From assembly GCF_013522825.1 (NCBI RefSeq), contig NZ_JAAMQZ010000020.1, positions 22,352-86,351 on the forward strand: a stretch of 64,000 nucleotides of DNA. The letters are read 5' to 3'. Below the pieces are notes generated by a model that searched no databases, was not told the origin of the DNA, and saw nothing but the letters and a program-made list of their open reading frames with translations. This stretch comes from Stutzerimonas stutzeri. GTDB lineage: Bacteria > Pseudomonadota > Gammaproteobacteria > Pseudomonadales > Pseudomonadaceae. This document shows positions 25,622-39,962 of the stretch, piece by piece. How positions within the stretch are numbered: position 1 is the first letter of the stretch; every line of letters starts with the position of its first letter. The position numbers and the translations under genes are program-made.

Positions 25622-26934
25622 TCAATAGCCGGCAGCTCTTGGACCAGGGTCGTGAAATCGGGGCGTTGCTGCGGGCTGTCCAGGCATTGCCGCTTGAGGC
25701 TGGCCATTTGCTGCAGGCGCGGGTCGTGTGCGCTGTCATCACAACGCTCCAGCAACTCTTCCAGCAGATAGCCGAACGCCCTGGCTTCGAGCCGTTGCAG
25801 CATTCGGCCCTCATCACTGAGCGGATCATGGAAGGAGGCCGCGCCGAAGTCGCTCAGCAGGCTTTTACCGGCTGGGTCGACCAGCAGGTTGTGGCCGTAG
25901 AGGTCGCCATGAAGAATGCCGCGCTCGTGCAGATGCCCGATGGCGCTGGCCACGCTTGCGGCGATACGCAGCACCTGTTCGGCGCAAAAGCGTTGCTGCG
26001 CTGGGTAACAGTCGCGTGTGCAGCTGGCGAGCGATGGCGGGCTCGCCAATACCTTGAAGGACGGATCGATCAGCTCCATCAGCAAGCCTGGCAGGGCGTT
26101 GACATGATCGACCAGCGGCCCGGCAACACGAATAAGATTCGGATGCTCACCCGCTGCGATGCATGCGGCCATTTCGCTGTGCGGCAGGCCATCGCTGGTC
26201 AGGCTGCCCTTGAACAGCTTGACGGCCATGGGCCTGGCAATTTGTGCCGGTGGCTGCCAGTCGACACGATGGATGACACCGGAAGCACCCTGGCCGAGGA
26301 CTTCACCCAGAACCAGGTGCTCGCGCGTGATCGGCGGCAACGGATGTTGCGTCAGCACTTCGGCCTCGATGGCATCGCTGAACGGGTTGCCGGCAAAGGC
26401 TAGCCAGCTCAGGCGCGGCATTGTCAGCAGCCAGGCAGGCAGATCGGGCAACTGGTTGGCGGCAATGCGCAGTAATTCCAGCCGATGACAGTTGGCGAGC
26501 GATACGGGCAATGATTGCAGACGGTTGCCGGCCAGCATCAGCTTCTGCAACTGCTCGCAACGACCGATTTCTGCAGGCAATTCTTCGAGTTGGTTGTCGG
26601 TGAGGATCAGCCAGCGCAGTTTCGGCGGCAGGGCTGCGGCGGGCAGGCGGCGGATGCGATTGGCCTTGAAACCCACCATTTCCAGCACCGGGCACTGGCC
26701 CAGAACGGCTGGCACTTCAGTAAAAGCATTGTCCGAGCAGAACAGGATGCGCAGCTTGCGCAACCGTGGCAGGTCGTCCGGCAGGCCGGAGAGCCGATTA
26801 CCGGAGAGGTTGAGCACTTCCAGGCTGTCGGCCAGGGTGAAGATTTCCTGCGGGAACTCCGTCAGGTCTTCCGAAAGATCGAGCCGGGTGATGCCTGCCA
26901 GTTCGCCGCGTCTGAGGCGCTCCAATGTATGCAT
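25618..26934 (-). CDS. Leucine-rich-repeat / protein kinase fusion protein
   Basis: 438 residues from the ATG at 26934. The N-terminal part (about 15-185) is a run of short-type leucine-rich repeats (LEVLNLSGNRLSGLPDDLP; LRWLILTDNQLEELP; LQKLMLAGNRLQSLP). A protein kinase domain follows: glycine loop LGQGASGVIHRV (about 213-224), the ATP-anchoring Lys239 in MAVKLF, catalytic loop ILHGDLYGHNLL (HGD in place of HRD) and DFG in LLSDFGAASF. It lacks a signal peptide and transmembrane helix, so it is cytosolic. Ser/Thr versus Tyr specificity and target are unknown. The stop codon lies in the target duplication of the MITE. Confidence 0.88.
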   Translation of the reverse strand: MHTLERLRRGELAGITRLDLSEDLTEFPQEIFTLADSLEVLNLSGNRLSGLPDDLPRLRKLRILFCSDNAFTEVPAVLGQCPVLEMVGFKANRIRRLPAAALPPKLRWLILTDNQLEELPAEIGRCEQLQKLMLAGNRLQSLPVSLANCHRLELLRIAANQLPDLPAWLLTMPRLSWLAFAGNPFSDAIEAEVLTQHPLPPITREHLVLGEVLGQGASGVIHRVDWQPPAQIARPMAVKLFKGSLTSDGLPHSEMAACIAAGEHPNLIRVAGPLVDHVNALPGLLMELIDPSFKVLASPPSLASCTRDCYPAQQRFCAEQVLRIAASVASAIGHLHERGILHGDLYGHNLLVDPAGKSLLSDFGAASFHDPLSDEGRMLQRLEARAFGYLLEELLERCDDSAHDPRLQQMASLKRQCLDSPQQRPDFTTLVQELPAID

Positions 26935-27000
26935 ATCTGTCCTGGTCCTGCCGCTGTTTGCTGCGCGTTCTATGACCTGCAACTGCGCAGGTCGTGCCTT

Positions 27001-27052
27001 AGAACCTGTTTTGCCTTGCATTGCTTAGCTCGCGAGACTTTGAACAGGTTCT
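27001..27052. repeat. Short inverted repeat flanking the rlmN-like stop
   Basis: AGAACCTGTT (27001-27010) pairs with AACAGGTTCT (27043-27052) across 32 bases; the right arm touches the stop codon of the radical SAM gene. No T-tract follows, so it is a weak terminator at best; it could also be the remnant of a small mobile element. Confidence 0.4.
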
Positions 27053-28089
27053 TAGCCAACAGCGATTTTTCTCGGTGCCTTGAGTGCGCGCTCGGCGCGA
27101 GCACGCAGCTGGCCGCAACCGCCGTCGATGTCCTGGCCGGCGGAATTGCGCACCTTGGTCAGCACGCCGTTTTCGTGCAGGTAACGCATGATCTGGTGGA
27201 TGCGCTCGGCGGCGGGGCGGCGGAAGGCGTCATCGTCCAGGCTGTTGTAGGGAATGACGTTCATGATGGCGAACTTGCCCTTGAGCAGACGAATGATGCC
27301 GTCCATCTCCGCCTGGCTGTCGTTGATGCCTTCGAGCAGCGTCCACTGGTACTGGATCGGATAGTCCACCAATCGTGCATAGGTTTCACCCAGCTCGACC
27401 AGCTCGGCGGGATCGAACTGCGGCGCACGAGGCAACAATGCCTGCCGCAGCGCCGCATCGGTGCTATGCAGCGAAAGTGCCAGAGCAGGTTTGACCTTCT
27501 GCTGCGGCAGGCGCGCGAAAATCCTCGGATCGCCGACGCTGGAGAACACCAGATTCTTGTGAGCGATACCACCCTCGGTGCCCAGCAGGTCGATGGCTTC
27601 GAGCACGTTATCGAGGTTGTGCGCCGGCTCGCCCATGCCCATGAACACCACTTTCTTCACCGGGCGAAAGCGCCGGGCGAGGGCGACCTGGGCCACGATT
27701 TCGGCGCTGCCGAGCTGGCGCAGCAGGCCGCTCTTGCCGGTCATGCAGAACACACAGCCCACCGCACAGCCAATCTGGCTGGAAACGCACAGGCCTCCGC
27801 GAGGGAGCAGCACGCTCTCCACCAGTTGACCATCGGCCAGCGCCACCAGCAGACGGGCGGAACCATCGGCTGCCGGGTGCTCGGCGCTCAGGCTGGCCAG
27901 ATTCTCGACGATCTTGTTGATGGCAGGCAGACCGTTGCGTACCGCCAGAGGCAGAAAATCTTCACTTTTCTGATGGCGAATACCGGCATCCAGCGGCTGG
28001 CCCTTGAGCCAGGCCCGGGTCATCCGACCGATGTGCACGGGCTTGGCGCCGATGTCGGCAAGCTGCTGTTGAACATCTGAAATACGCAT
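27052..28089 (-). CDS. RlmN/Cfr-type radical SAM RNA methyltransferase, short paralogue
   Basis: 345 residues. Radical SAM cluster CAVGCVFC (Cys-X3-Cys-X2-Cys) preceded by CVSSQIGC, a GMGEPAHN motif, LSLHSTD, and the C-terminal RNSAGQDIDGGCGQL with the Cys that carries the methylene in RlmN-type enzymes. RlmN methylates C2 of A2503 in 23S rRNA and A37 of some tRNAs. The protein is shorter than housekeeping RlmN and lies outside the usual ndk-rlmN-pilF context of pseudomonads, so I treat it as a second, divergent family member with an unknown RNA target. Confidence 0.82.
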   Translation of the reverse strand: MRISDVQQQLADIGAKPVHIGRMTRAWLKGQPLDAGIRHQKSEDFLPLAVRNGLPAINKIVENLASLSAEHPAADGSARLLVALADGQLVESVLLPRGGLCVSSQIGCAVGCVFCMTGKSGLLRQLGSAEIVAQVALARRFRPVKKVVFMGMGEPAHNLDNVLEAIDLLGTEGGIAHKNLVFSSVGDPRIFARLPQQKVKPALALSLHSTDAALRQALLPRAPQFDPAELVELGETYARLVDYPIQYQWTLLEGINDSQAEMDGIIRLLKGKFAIMNVIPYNSLDDDAFRRPAAERIHQIMRYLHENGVLTKVRNSAGQDIDGGCGQLRARAERALKAPRKIAVG

Positions 28090-28137
28090 AGGGCGCGCAT
28101 TTTATGCGGGCAACAGGCGCGCCGCCATAGATCATGA

Positions 28138-29280
28138 CTAGAAGCGACGGCTGCCCAGTACCAGCCCGGCTAACATCAAAGCGACCAGGCCGAAGGCAAA
28201 GGTCAGCGATGCGTAATGAGCGATCACCCCCATCAGTGCCGGGCCGGCCAGCACACCGGCAAAACCGATGGTGGTTGCGGCGGTCACGGCCTGATGCACC
28301 GGTACGACCTGTTGCCGGCTCAGTGAGGAAATCAGTACCGGCGAGACATTGGCGCAGCCCAGCCCGCACAGGCCATAACCCAGCAGCGCAAATACCCAGT
28401 GCTCGGTGACAAGGCCGATGGCGATGCCGAGGGCTGCCAGCAAGCCGCCGAAGCCGATCACACGCGCCGTGCCCAGGGCATTGACCAGCGGAGCACCGGC
28501 GAAACGACCAATGGTCACCATCAGCGCAAAGCTTGCGTAGCCCAGGCCGCCCATCGTCGTATCCAGCGCCTTGCGCTCGGTGAGGTAAAGCGCGCTCCAG
28601 TCCAGCACTGCACCTTCGGCCAGATAGACCACGAAACACATGATGCCGACCAGCAGCACCATGCCCGTGGGGCGGACGAAGGCCATGCCACCCGCCGGCC
28701 CCCGGTCGCGCAGAAAACCGGGAGCGACCAGCAGGTTCGCCAGCACGATCAGGGTAATCATCAGCAGCGTTGCGGTCTCTGGTGCCAGCCCCAGTGTCAG
28801 GGCGAGGGTCAGCGCCAGTGCGCCACAGATCGAACCGAGGCTGAACATGCCGTGAAAATTCGACATGTGACGCCTGCCGGTCTCGCGCTCGATCAGCACG
28901 CCCTGGATATTGAGCACCACGTCGATGACGCCCAGGCTGCCGCCGAAACAGAACAGCGCCAGGGCCAGGACCCAGAGCGAATCCGTCAGTGCCACCCCTG
29001 CGAGTGCCAGCGCCAGCAGCAGTACGCTGGCGAGCACCACAGGGCGTATCCCGCGACGATTCACCAGCATGCCGGAGAGCGGCATCCAAGTCAGCGAACC
29101 GACGCCGATGCACAGCAACAGCGAGCCGAAGAGGGCATCACTCATTTCGATGCGCCCACGCACATAAGGCACCAGCGGCGCCCATATGGACAGCCCGAAA
29201 CCGGCCATGAAAAAGCCGGCACGGGCGGCGCGGCGGGCTACAGGCGATGCCGCATCGACGGAGCAGGGTGCCGCAGGCAT
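28138..29280 (-). CDS. Major facilitator superfamily transporter
   Basis: 380 residues with about 12 hydrophobic helices. Typical MFS loops: RGRIEMSDALFGSLLL, a GMLVNRRGIRP motif between helices 2 and 3, and the mid-protein loop REtgRRHMSNFHGMFSLG, which is close to the YbjJ-type sugar-efflux/uptake group (FHGMFSLG..CG). No adjacent catabolic gene indicates the substrate. Located 48 bp from the rlmN-like gene, same strand, probably co-transcribed. Confidence 0.85.
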   Translation of the reverse strand: MPAAPCSVDAASPVARRAARAGFFMAGFGLSIWAPLVPYVRGRIEMSDALFGSLLLCIGVGSLTWMPLSGMLVNRRGIRPVVLASVLLLALALAGVALTDSLWVLALALFCFGGSLGVIDVVLNIQGVLIERETGRRHMSNFHGMFSLGSICGALALTLALTLGLAPETATLLMITLIVLANLLVAPGFLRDRGPAGGMAFVRPTGMVLLVGIMCFVVYLAEGAVLDWSALYLTERKALDTTMGGLGYASFALMVTIGRFAGAPLVNALGTARVIGFGGLLAALGIAIGLVTEHWVFALLGYGLCGLGCANVSPVLISSLSRQQVVPVHQAVTAATTIGFAGVLAGPALMGVIAHYASLTFAFGLVALMLAGLVLGSRRF

Positions 29281-29432
29281 GGGTGACCTCGAAGAAGTGA
29301 GCGGGGGGCATTATCGCAAAGAACCGATGCAACCCGCCGTTTCATCACGGGTCACAGAATGGCAAGCCGCCGAGCCATCCCCGGCGCATGTTAACCTTCC
29401 GCCTTGACCAGCAATGCGGCCCGGAGCGGTAC

Positions 29433-29735
29433 ATGAAGTTCATTCACCAACGCGAACACCTCAACGAAGATGACTTCGTGATCATCGAGTGCTCGCAGCC
29501 CTGCAATATCCGCCTGATGAACGACAAGAATTTTCGCAGCTTCAGAAATGGCGGACGTCACGCCTACCACGGCGGGGCATTCGACAAGTTCCCGGCGAAG
29601 ATCAAAGTCCCCAGCACCGGCTTCTGGAACATCACCATCGACACCGTGACGCGCCGGGCGATCAGCGTGACCCGCAAGCCTGCGCTCACCCATAGCATCA
29701 GGATCGTGCGCAACTCACCCTCGCAATTGAAATAG
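29433..29735 (+). CDS. DUF1883 protein
   Basis: 100 residues from the ATG at 29433; the upstream in-frame start gives a non-family extension. DUF1883 pattern: KFIHQREHLNEDDFVIIECSQ, NIRLMNDKNFRSF, YHGGAFDKFPAKIKVPSTG, WNITIDTV. DUF1883 modules also occur fused to TIR domains, but here it stands alone. Cytosolic, function unknown. An EamA exporter gene starts 27 bp downstream. Confidence 0.85.
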   Translation: MKFIHQREHLNEDDFVIIECSQPCNIRLMNDKNFRSFRNGGRHAYHGGAFDKFPAKIKVPSTGFWNITIDTVTRRAISVTRKPALTHSIRIVRNSPSQLK

Positions 29736-29762
29736 CCCTACGCCCAACCTCCGAGCAGGACA

Positions 29763-30665
29763 ATGCCTGAGCAGAAATCGCGCACCACGCTGGCCCACCT
29801 CGGCATGCTGCTGTGGGCGCTGTTCGTCGGCCTGTCGTTTCCGGCGGTTGGCTTGCTCAGTGAAGGCCTGCCGCCGCTGCTGCTGACGGCCATGCGCTTT
29901 GGCATCGCGGCGCTGGTGCTGGCGCCGCTGGCCTGGCGGCAGAGTGAAGGCAGGCCGGGGCTGGCGACCTTGCTGCTCTATGCGCTGATGGGGCTGTGCC
30001 TGGCGGGCTTCTTCGGCACCATGTTCTGGGCTGCCCACCGGGTCAGTGCATTGTCGATGGCGACCCTGTTCGTCAGCGTGCCGCTATTGGCCTACTGCCT
30101 TGGAAGAGGGCTGGGCGTCGAGCAGCCGGCAGGGCTGCTGCTGGCCATTCTTGCGCTTGGGGCCAGCGGTGCGCTGGGGCTGGCCTGGGCAGAGAATGGC
30201 GGAAGTTTCGCCGGCATGCAGCTGGGGTTGGGAGAGCTTGGGTTTTTTCTAGGCTGCGTGGCCTCGGCGTTGTATCCAGTCCTCAGCAAATGGGGGCTGG
30301 CGCGCGGTGTGCTGCCCAGGCAAGCCGGGCTGCGCACCTTCTGGAGCCTGGTCTGCGGCGCTGTCCTGATCGGCCTGATGGGAATGATGTGGGAAGCACC
30401 ACAAACGTTGCTGAGAATGAACCTGCTCGACCTGCTGCTGGTGATTTACCTGGGTGTCTTCTCCAGTGCCATGACCTTTTTCCTGCAACAGCGCGCGACG
30501 GCAGTGCTCACGCCGGGCGCCGTCACCGCCTACAGCTATCTGGTGCCCTTCGTCTCGATGTTGCTGCTGTTCTTCGACCAGCCCGGGCGCATGGGCTGGC
30601 AGTGGATGCCGGGCAGCCTGCTGGTCGTGCTGGCCATCGGTTTGCTGCTGCGGCGCGAGAGATGA
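29763..30665 (+). CDS. EamA/DMT-family transporter
   Basis: 300 residues, ten predicted helices in two EamA repeats. Opening LAHLGMLLWALFVGLSFPAVGLL and a second repeat from about residue 155 (LGELGFFLGCVASALYPVLSKWG) with the end motif TAVLTPGAVTAYSYLVPFVSMLL. DMT proteins export amino acids, metabolites or drugs across the inner membrane; the substrate is unknown. AGGA lies 7 bases before the ATG. Two intergenic repeats follow the gene. Confidence 0.87.
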   Translation: MPEQKSRTTLAHLGMLLWALFVGLSFPAVGLLSEGLPPLLLTAMRFGIAALVLAPLAWRQSEGRPGLATLLLYALMGLCLAGFFGTMFWAAHRVSALSMATLFVSVPLLAYCLGRGLGVEQPAGLLLAILALGASGALGLAWAENGGSFAGMQLGLGELGFFLGCVASALYPVLSKWGLARGVLPRQAGLRTFWSLVCGAVLIGLMGMMWEAPQTLLRMNLLDLLLVIYLGVFSSAMTFFLQQRATAVLTPGAVTAYSYLVPFVSMLLLFFDQPGRMGWQWMPGSLLVVLAIGLLLRRER

Positions 30666-30682
30666 GGTTTGTGGCCGGGATC

Positions 30683-30708
30683 GTCGGATTACACCTTCGA
30701 ATCCAACG
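30683..30708. repeat. Family B repeat, degenerate copy
   Basis: GTCGGATTACACCTTCGAATCC, a shortened relative of the units at 20082 and 37411, directly before a family A repeat. Confidence 0.5.
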
Positions 30709-30715
30709 GTTTGCC

Positions 30716-30776
30716 CGTAGGGCCGAACTTGTTCGGCCAACGAGCCTCGCAAATGGCCGAACGAGTTCGACCCTGC
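30716..30776. repeat. Family A palindromic repeat, copy 2
   Basis: CGTAG, then the palindrome GGCCGAACTTGTTCGGCC (30721-30738), a 16-bp spacer, then GGCCGAACGAGTTCGACC and CTGC. Left half intact; right half with two changes. Confidence 0.85.
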
Positions 30777-30795
30777 AAAAGTGGAAAGTTGGTGG

Positions 30796-31118
30796 TTATT
30801 CGTCTTCGCTGCTGGCACGGGTGGCGGCGAGGCATTTCAGGCGATGCGGGCCGAGTTGCCAGCTGTCGTCCCCGGCCTGGTATTCGGCTTCCATTACGCT
30901 GTTGTAGCTGAACTGCCAGCGCTTGCGCTGGCGCCCGTCGAGCGCTTCTATCGTCACGACGATTTCCTCGCTTGCAAACGGCTCGCCTGCTTCAGCGACG
31001 GCGTCGGCCTGATCGAGCAGGGCGTCGTCGAGGCTGAAGTCGAATACGTGCAGGTCATCGATCAGCAGCATGTCGGCGGCTTCGAGCTGGTCGAGCAGGC
31101 AGGGCGTCATGGCTTCGC

Positions 31119-31122
<4 letters not shown>
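30796..31122 (-). CDS. Small acidic hypothetical protein (DUF5629-like)
   Basis: 108 residues. The start ATG overlaps the metH stop by 4 bases (ATGA), so it is translated with metH. Acidic, no signal peptide or membrane segment; recognisable stretches are [17 protein letters not shown] and [19 protein letters not shown] recall a Pseudomonas-restricted family (DUF5629) of this kind downstream of metH, but no function. Ends near a family A repeat. Confidence 0.72.
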
Positions 31123-34829
<3,707 letters not shown>

Positions 34830-34961
34830 GGGACTACCTGAAAAAGCGGAATACGAAGGGGTGCGAATGATAGCAAGGCTGCATGTTTTTTGATCGCTCG
34901 CGATTTAGCATGAGCAGAATTCATATTGACCAAGCTAAAAAGCTCGCGGGCGAATTCGCTT

Positions 34962-35022
34962 CGTAGGGCCGAACGTGTTCGGCCATCTTGCTGGCCCGTG
35001 GCCGAACAAGTTCGGCCCTACG
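34962..35022. repeat. Family A palindromic repeat, copy 3
   Basis: CGTAGGGCCGAACGTGTTCGGCC at 34962-34984, a 15-bp spacer, then GGCCGAACAAGTTCGGCC with CTACG ending at 35022. The most symmetrical of the three copies. It lies between the divergent metH and cti genes, 74 bp before the cti start. Confidence 0.88.
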
Positions 35023-35095
35023 ATGAAGCCTTTGCGCCGTTAGCCTGAACGCGACAGGTTTGGCTACCATGCCGCCTGTCATCAAGGAGCTGTCC

Positions 35096-37372
35096 ATGAA
35101 GCGTCGCGCCATTTTTGCCGGGCTGTTGCTGGTTGCCTGTGGTTTTGCCCGTGCCGAGCCGCTGTCCTATCAGCGCGACGTACAGCCGATCTTCACGGCC
35201 AAGTGCGTAGCCTGCCATGCCTGTTACGACGCGCCCTGTCAGCTCAACCTGGGCAGCGACGCGGGCGTGCTGCGTGGCGCACACAAACAGCCGGTCTACA
35301 ACGGGACACGCAATGAAGCCCAGATAACCACTCGCCTGTACCTGGATGCCCACGGCGAAGCGGCTTGGCGTCGACGTGACTTCCATTCGGTGCTGGCACC
35401 GGCGCACGGACAGGCGGCGCTGCTGGCACGGATGCTCGAACTGGGCCGCAACGAGCCTTGGCCAGCCAACACCAAGCTGCCGGCCAGCCTGGAGATCGGC
35501 ATCAACCGCGACAACCAGTGCCCGCAACCTGGCGAATTCGCCGATTACGCGAAGAAGAACCCCCACGGCGGCATGCCCTTTGCCGCAACCGGCCTGACGG
35601 ACAGCGAATACGCTACCTTGCAGGCCTGGGTCGAGCAGGGCGCACCGACTGACCAGCAGTCGGCACAGCCCTCGCCCAGCGAGGCAGCACAGATTGCCCA
35701 GTGGGAAGCGATGCTCAATGCTCCCGGCGAGCGTCAGGCGCTGGTCAGCCGCTGGCTGTATGAGCATCTGTTCATCGCCCATCTGTATTTCGATAGCGGC
35801 AACAGCGGGCGCTTCTTCCAGCTGGTGCGTTCACGCACGCCAGCCGGCCAGCCGGTCGACGTAATCGCCACGCGCCGGCCCAACGACGATCCGGGTACCC
35901 GTTTCTTCTATCGCATCCGCCCCGTGGAAGGGGTAATCGTGCACAAGACACATATCACCTACCCCCTCGACGGGCAGAAACTGGCGCGCATCGACGAGCT
36001 GTTTTTCGGCGAGAACTGGACCCTAGACGCCTTGCCAGGCTATGGCACTTACCACCGCGCCAATCCGTTCGATACCTTCCAGGCGATTCCGGCGCGGGCG
36101 CGCTATCAGTTCATGCTGGATAACGCCGAATACTTCGTGCGCACCTTCATACGCGGGCCGGTGTGCCGGGGACAGATCGCCACGGACGTTATCCGCGACA
36201 ACTTCTGGGTGCTGTTTCAGGACCCGCAGCATGACCTTTACCTCACCGACGCCGATTACCAGCGCCAGACCACGCCGCTGCTGGCGATGCCGGGGCAGAT
36301 CGATAACCTCGGCGGGTTGATGGACTTCTGGCGCATCTATCAGGAAAAACGCAATCAGTACGAGACACTACGCCTGCAGGCCTACACGCAGATGCCCGCG
36401 CGCTGGGAGCATATCTGGCGCGGCAACGACAACGCGCTGCTGAGCGTCTTTCGCCAGCACGACAGCGCTTCGGTGCGTAAAGGCCTGATCGGGGAAATTC
36501 CGCAGACACTCTGGTGGATGGATTTCCCGCTGCTGGAGCGCACCTACTATCAACTGGTGGTGAATTTCGACGTATTCGGCAACGTCTCGCATCAAGGCCA
36601 GACCCGGCTGTATTTCGATCTGATCCGCAATGGCGCCGAATTGAATTTCCTGCGCCTGCTGCCCGCCGACTCGCGTCAGGGCATTCTCGATGACTGGTAC
36701 GACAAGAGCGGCCAGCTCAAGCTGTGGTTGGCTTATACGAAAATCGATACGGCCACCCCGACGGCCCTGTCACTTGAACGCGATGCGCCGAAAAAGAGTT
36801 TCGCCTGGCAATTGCTGGAGCGCCACGCGGCCATCAATGCCAGCCCCGACCCGATCAATCGCTGTCGCAGCAGCCATTGCTATCGCGACGGGCAGAGTGC
36901 CGCCCGACAAGCCTCCGAACAGGCGCTGAGCCGGCTGACCAACCGGGTTGCGGCGAGCCTGAAGGTGATCGAGTGGTTGCCCGAAGCGACCCTGCTGCGC
37001 GTCGAGCATGACGGCGAGCCGCGCGAGGTCTACAGCCTGCTGCGCAATCGCGCCCATACCAATGTGGCCTTCATGTTCGGCGAGGCTTATCGCTACAAAC
37101 CGCGTATGGACACCCTGACGGTCTATCCGGGCGTGTTAAGCAGCTACCCGAACTTCCTGTTCAGCCTGCCGGCCCATGAGCTGCCTGCTTTTGTCGTCGC
37201 CATGGAGCAGGCGAAGGACCAGGCCGCCTTCGAGCACATCGTCGAGCGCTGGGGCATCCGCCGCACCCATCCGGATTTCTGGGCGCATTTCAACGATCTC
37301 ACGCGCTACCTGTACGAAACCGATCCGGTAGAGGCGGGCGTGCTCGACATGAATCGCTATCAGAATCTCTGA
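35096..37372 (+). CDS. cti: Cis/trans fatty acid isomerase (periplasmic c-type cytochrome)
   Basis: Turns cis-unsaturated membrane fatty acids into trans forms as a fast response to solvents and other membrane stress. 758 residues from the ATG at 35096 (AAGGAG 8 bases upstream). Signal peptide with cleavage after about residue 20 (CGFARA). A c-type heme site Cys37-X2-Cys40-His41 (CVACH) is followed by more Cys residues (ACYDAPC). The full length matches Pseudomonas Cti. Constitutively expressed in known cases; no special regulatory site is visible apart from the upstream repeat. Confidence 0.95.
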   Translation: MKRRAIFAGLLLVACGFARAEPLSYQRDVQPIFTAKCVACHACYDAPCQLNLGSDAGVLRGAHKQPVYNGTRNEAQITTRLYLDAHGEAAWRRRDFHSVLAPAHGQAALLARMLELGRNEPWPANTKLPASLEIGINRDNQCPQPGEFADYAKKNPHGGMPFAATGLTDSEYATLQAWVEQGAPTDQQSAQPSPSEAAQIAQWEAMLNAPGERQALVSRWLYEHLFIAHLYFDSGNSGRFFQLVRSRTPAGQPVDVIATRRPNDDPGTRFFYRIRPVEGVIVHKTHITYPLDGQKLARIDELFFGENWTLDALPGYGTYHRANPFDTFQAIPARARYQFMLDNAEYFVRTFIRGPVCRGQIATDVIRDNFWVLFQDPQHDLYLTDADYQRQTTPLLAMPGQIDNLGGLMDFWRIYQEKRNQYETLRLQAYTQMPARWEHIWRGNDNALLSVFRQHDSASVRKGLIGEIPQTLWWMDFPLLERTYYQLVVNFDVFGNVSHQGQTRLYFDLIRNGAELNFLRLLPADSRQGILDDWYDKSGQLKLWLAYTKIDTATPTALSLERDAPKKSFAWQLLERHAAINASPDPINRCRSSHCYRDGQSAARQASEQALSRLTNRVAASLKVIEWLPEATLLRVEHDGEPREVYSLLRNRAHTNVAFMFGEAYRYKPRMDTLTVYPGVLSSYPNFLFSLPAHELPAFVVAMEQAKDQAAFEHIVERWGIRRTHPDFWAHFNDLTRYLYETDPVEAGVLDMNRYQNL

Positions 37373-37390
37373 GCAGATCGTGCCCGGATT

Positions 37391-37444
37391 GTCGGATTAA
37401 GCCTTCAAGCCGTCGGATTACGCCTTCGGCTAATCCGACCTACG
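37391..37444. repeat. Family B repeat, 1.5 copies
   Basis: A partial unit GTCGGATTAAGCCTTC at 37391 is followed by a full unit from 37412 (GTCGGATTACGCCTTCGGC, then TAATCCGACCTACG). It sits in the 111-bp gap between the convergent cti and glgX genes. Confidence 0.75.
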
Positions 37445-37483
37445 AATGGTTGGGGTTCGTACTTCATCGTCCCGACAAGCGGA

Positions 37484-39646
<2,163 letters not shown>

Positions 39647-39698
39647 GAATACTCCGATGAACGAGTCGCGACATGGCTGGGCTTATGGCCAGGCCTGT

Positions 39699-39962
39699 TC
39701 AGCTATCTGTTGGTTTGGCTGAGCGCGGCGTCCGGGGCTTGCGGGCTGCGGCAGCTTTTACCGGCTTCTCGACCGGTGTCGCATCGACCGGCTTGGTGGC
39801 CGTCTTGCGGGGACGTGCCGGTTTTGCGGGAGGGACGCTACCCTGGGTTTCGACCAGCTTGCGGGCCATTTCCCAGTGGCGGGCATCCTGTCCTTCCGGG
39901 CAGCCCTCGGACTGCCAGATTTCATAGGCGAATTCGCGAATGCGTTGTTCTTGTTGATTCAT
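39699..39962 (-). CDS. DUF2934 protein with a Lys/Ala/Pro-rich tail
   Basis: 87 residues from the ATG at 39962, whose first bases overlap the treY stop (ATGA). The DUF2934 module is residues 1-40 (RIREFAYEIWQSEGCPEG, ARHWEMARKLVE). The tail from about 45 on is rich in Lys, Arg, Pro and Ala (KPARPRKTATKP, AAARKPRTPRSAKP), like the tails of histone-H1-like bacterial proteins, so binding of nucleic acid or another polyanion is possible. DUF2934 genes commonly lie in glycogen operons of bacteria; the role is unknown. Confidence 0.85.
   Translation of the reverse strand: MNQQEQRIREFAYEIWQSEGCPEGQDARHWEMARKLVETQGSVPPAKPARPRKTATKPVDATPVEKPVKAAAARKPRTPRSAKPTDS

Noticed and set aside
34830..35095. 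Possible cobalamin riboswitch upstream of metH
   Set aside because: No B12-box-like GCCACTG or conserved core was found; the gap holds the family A repeat.
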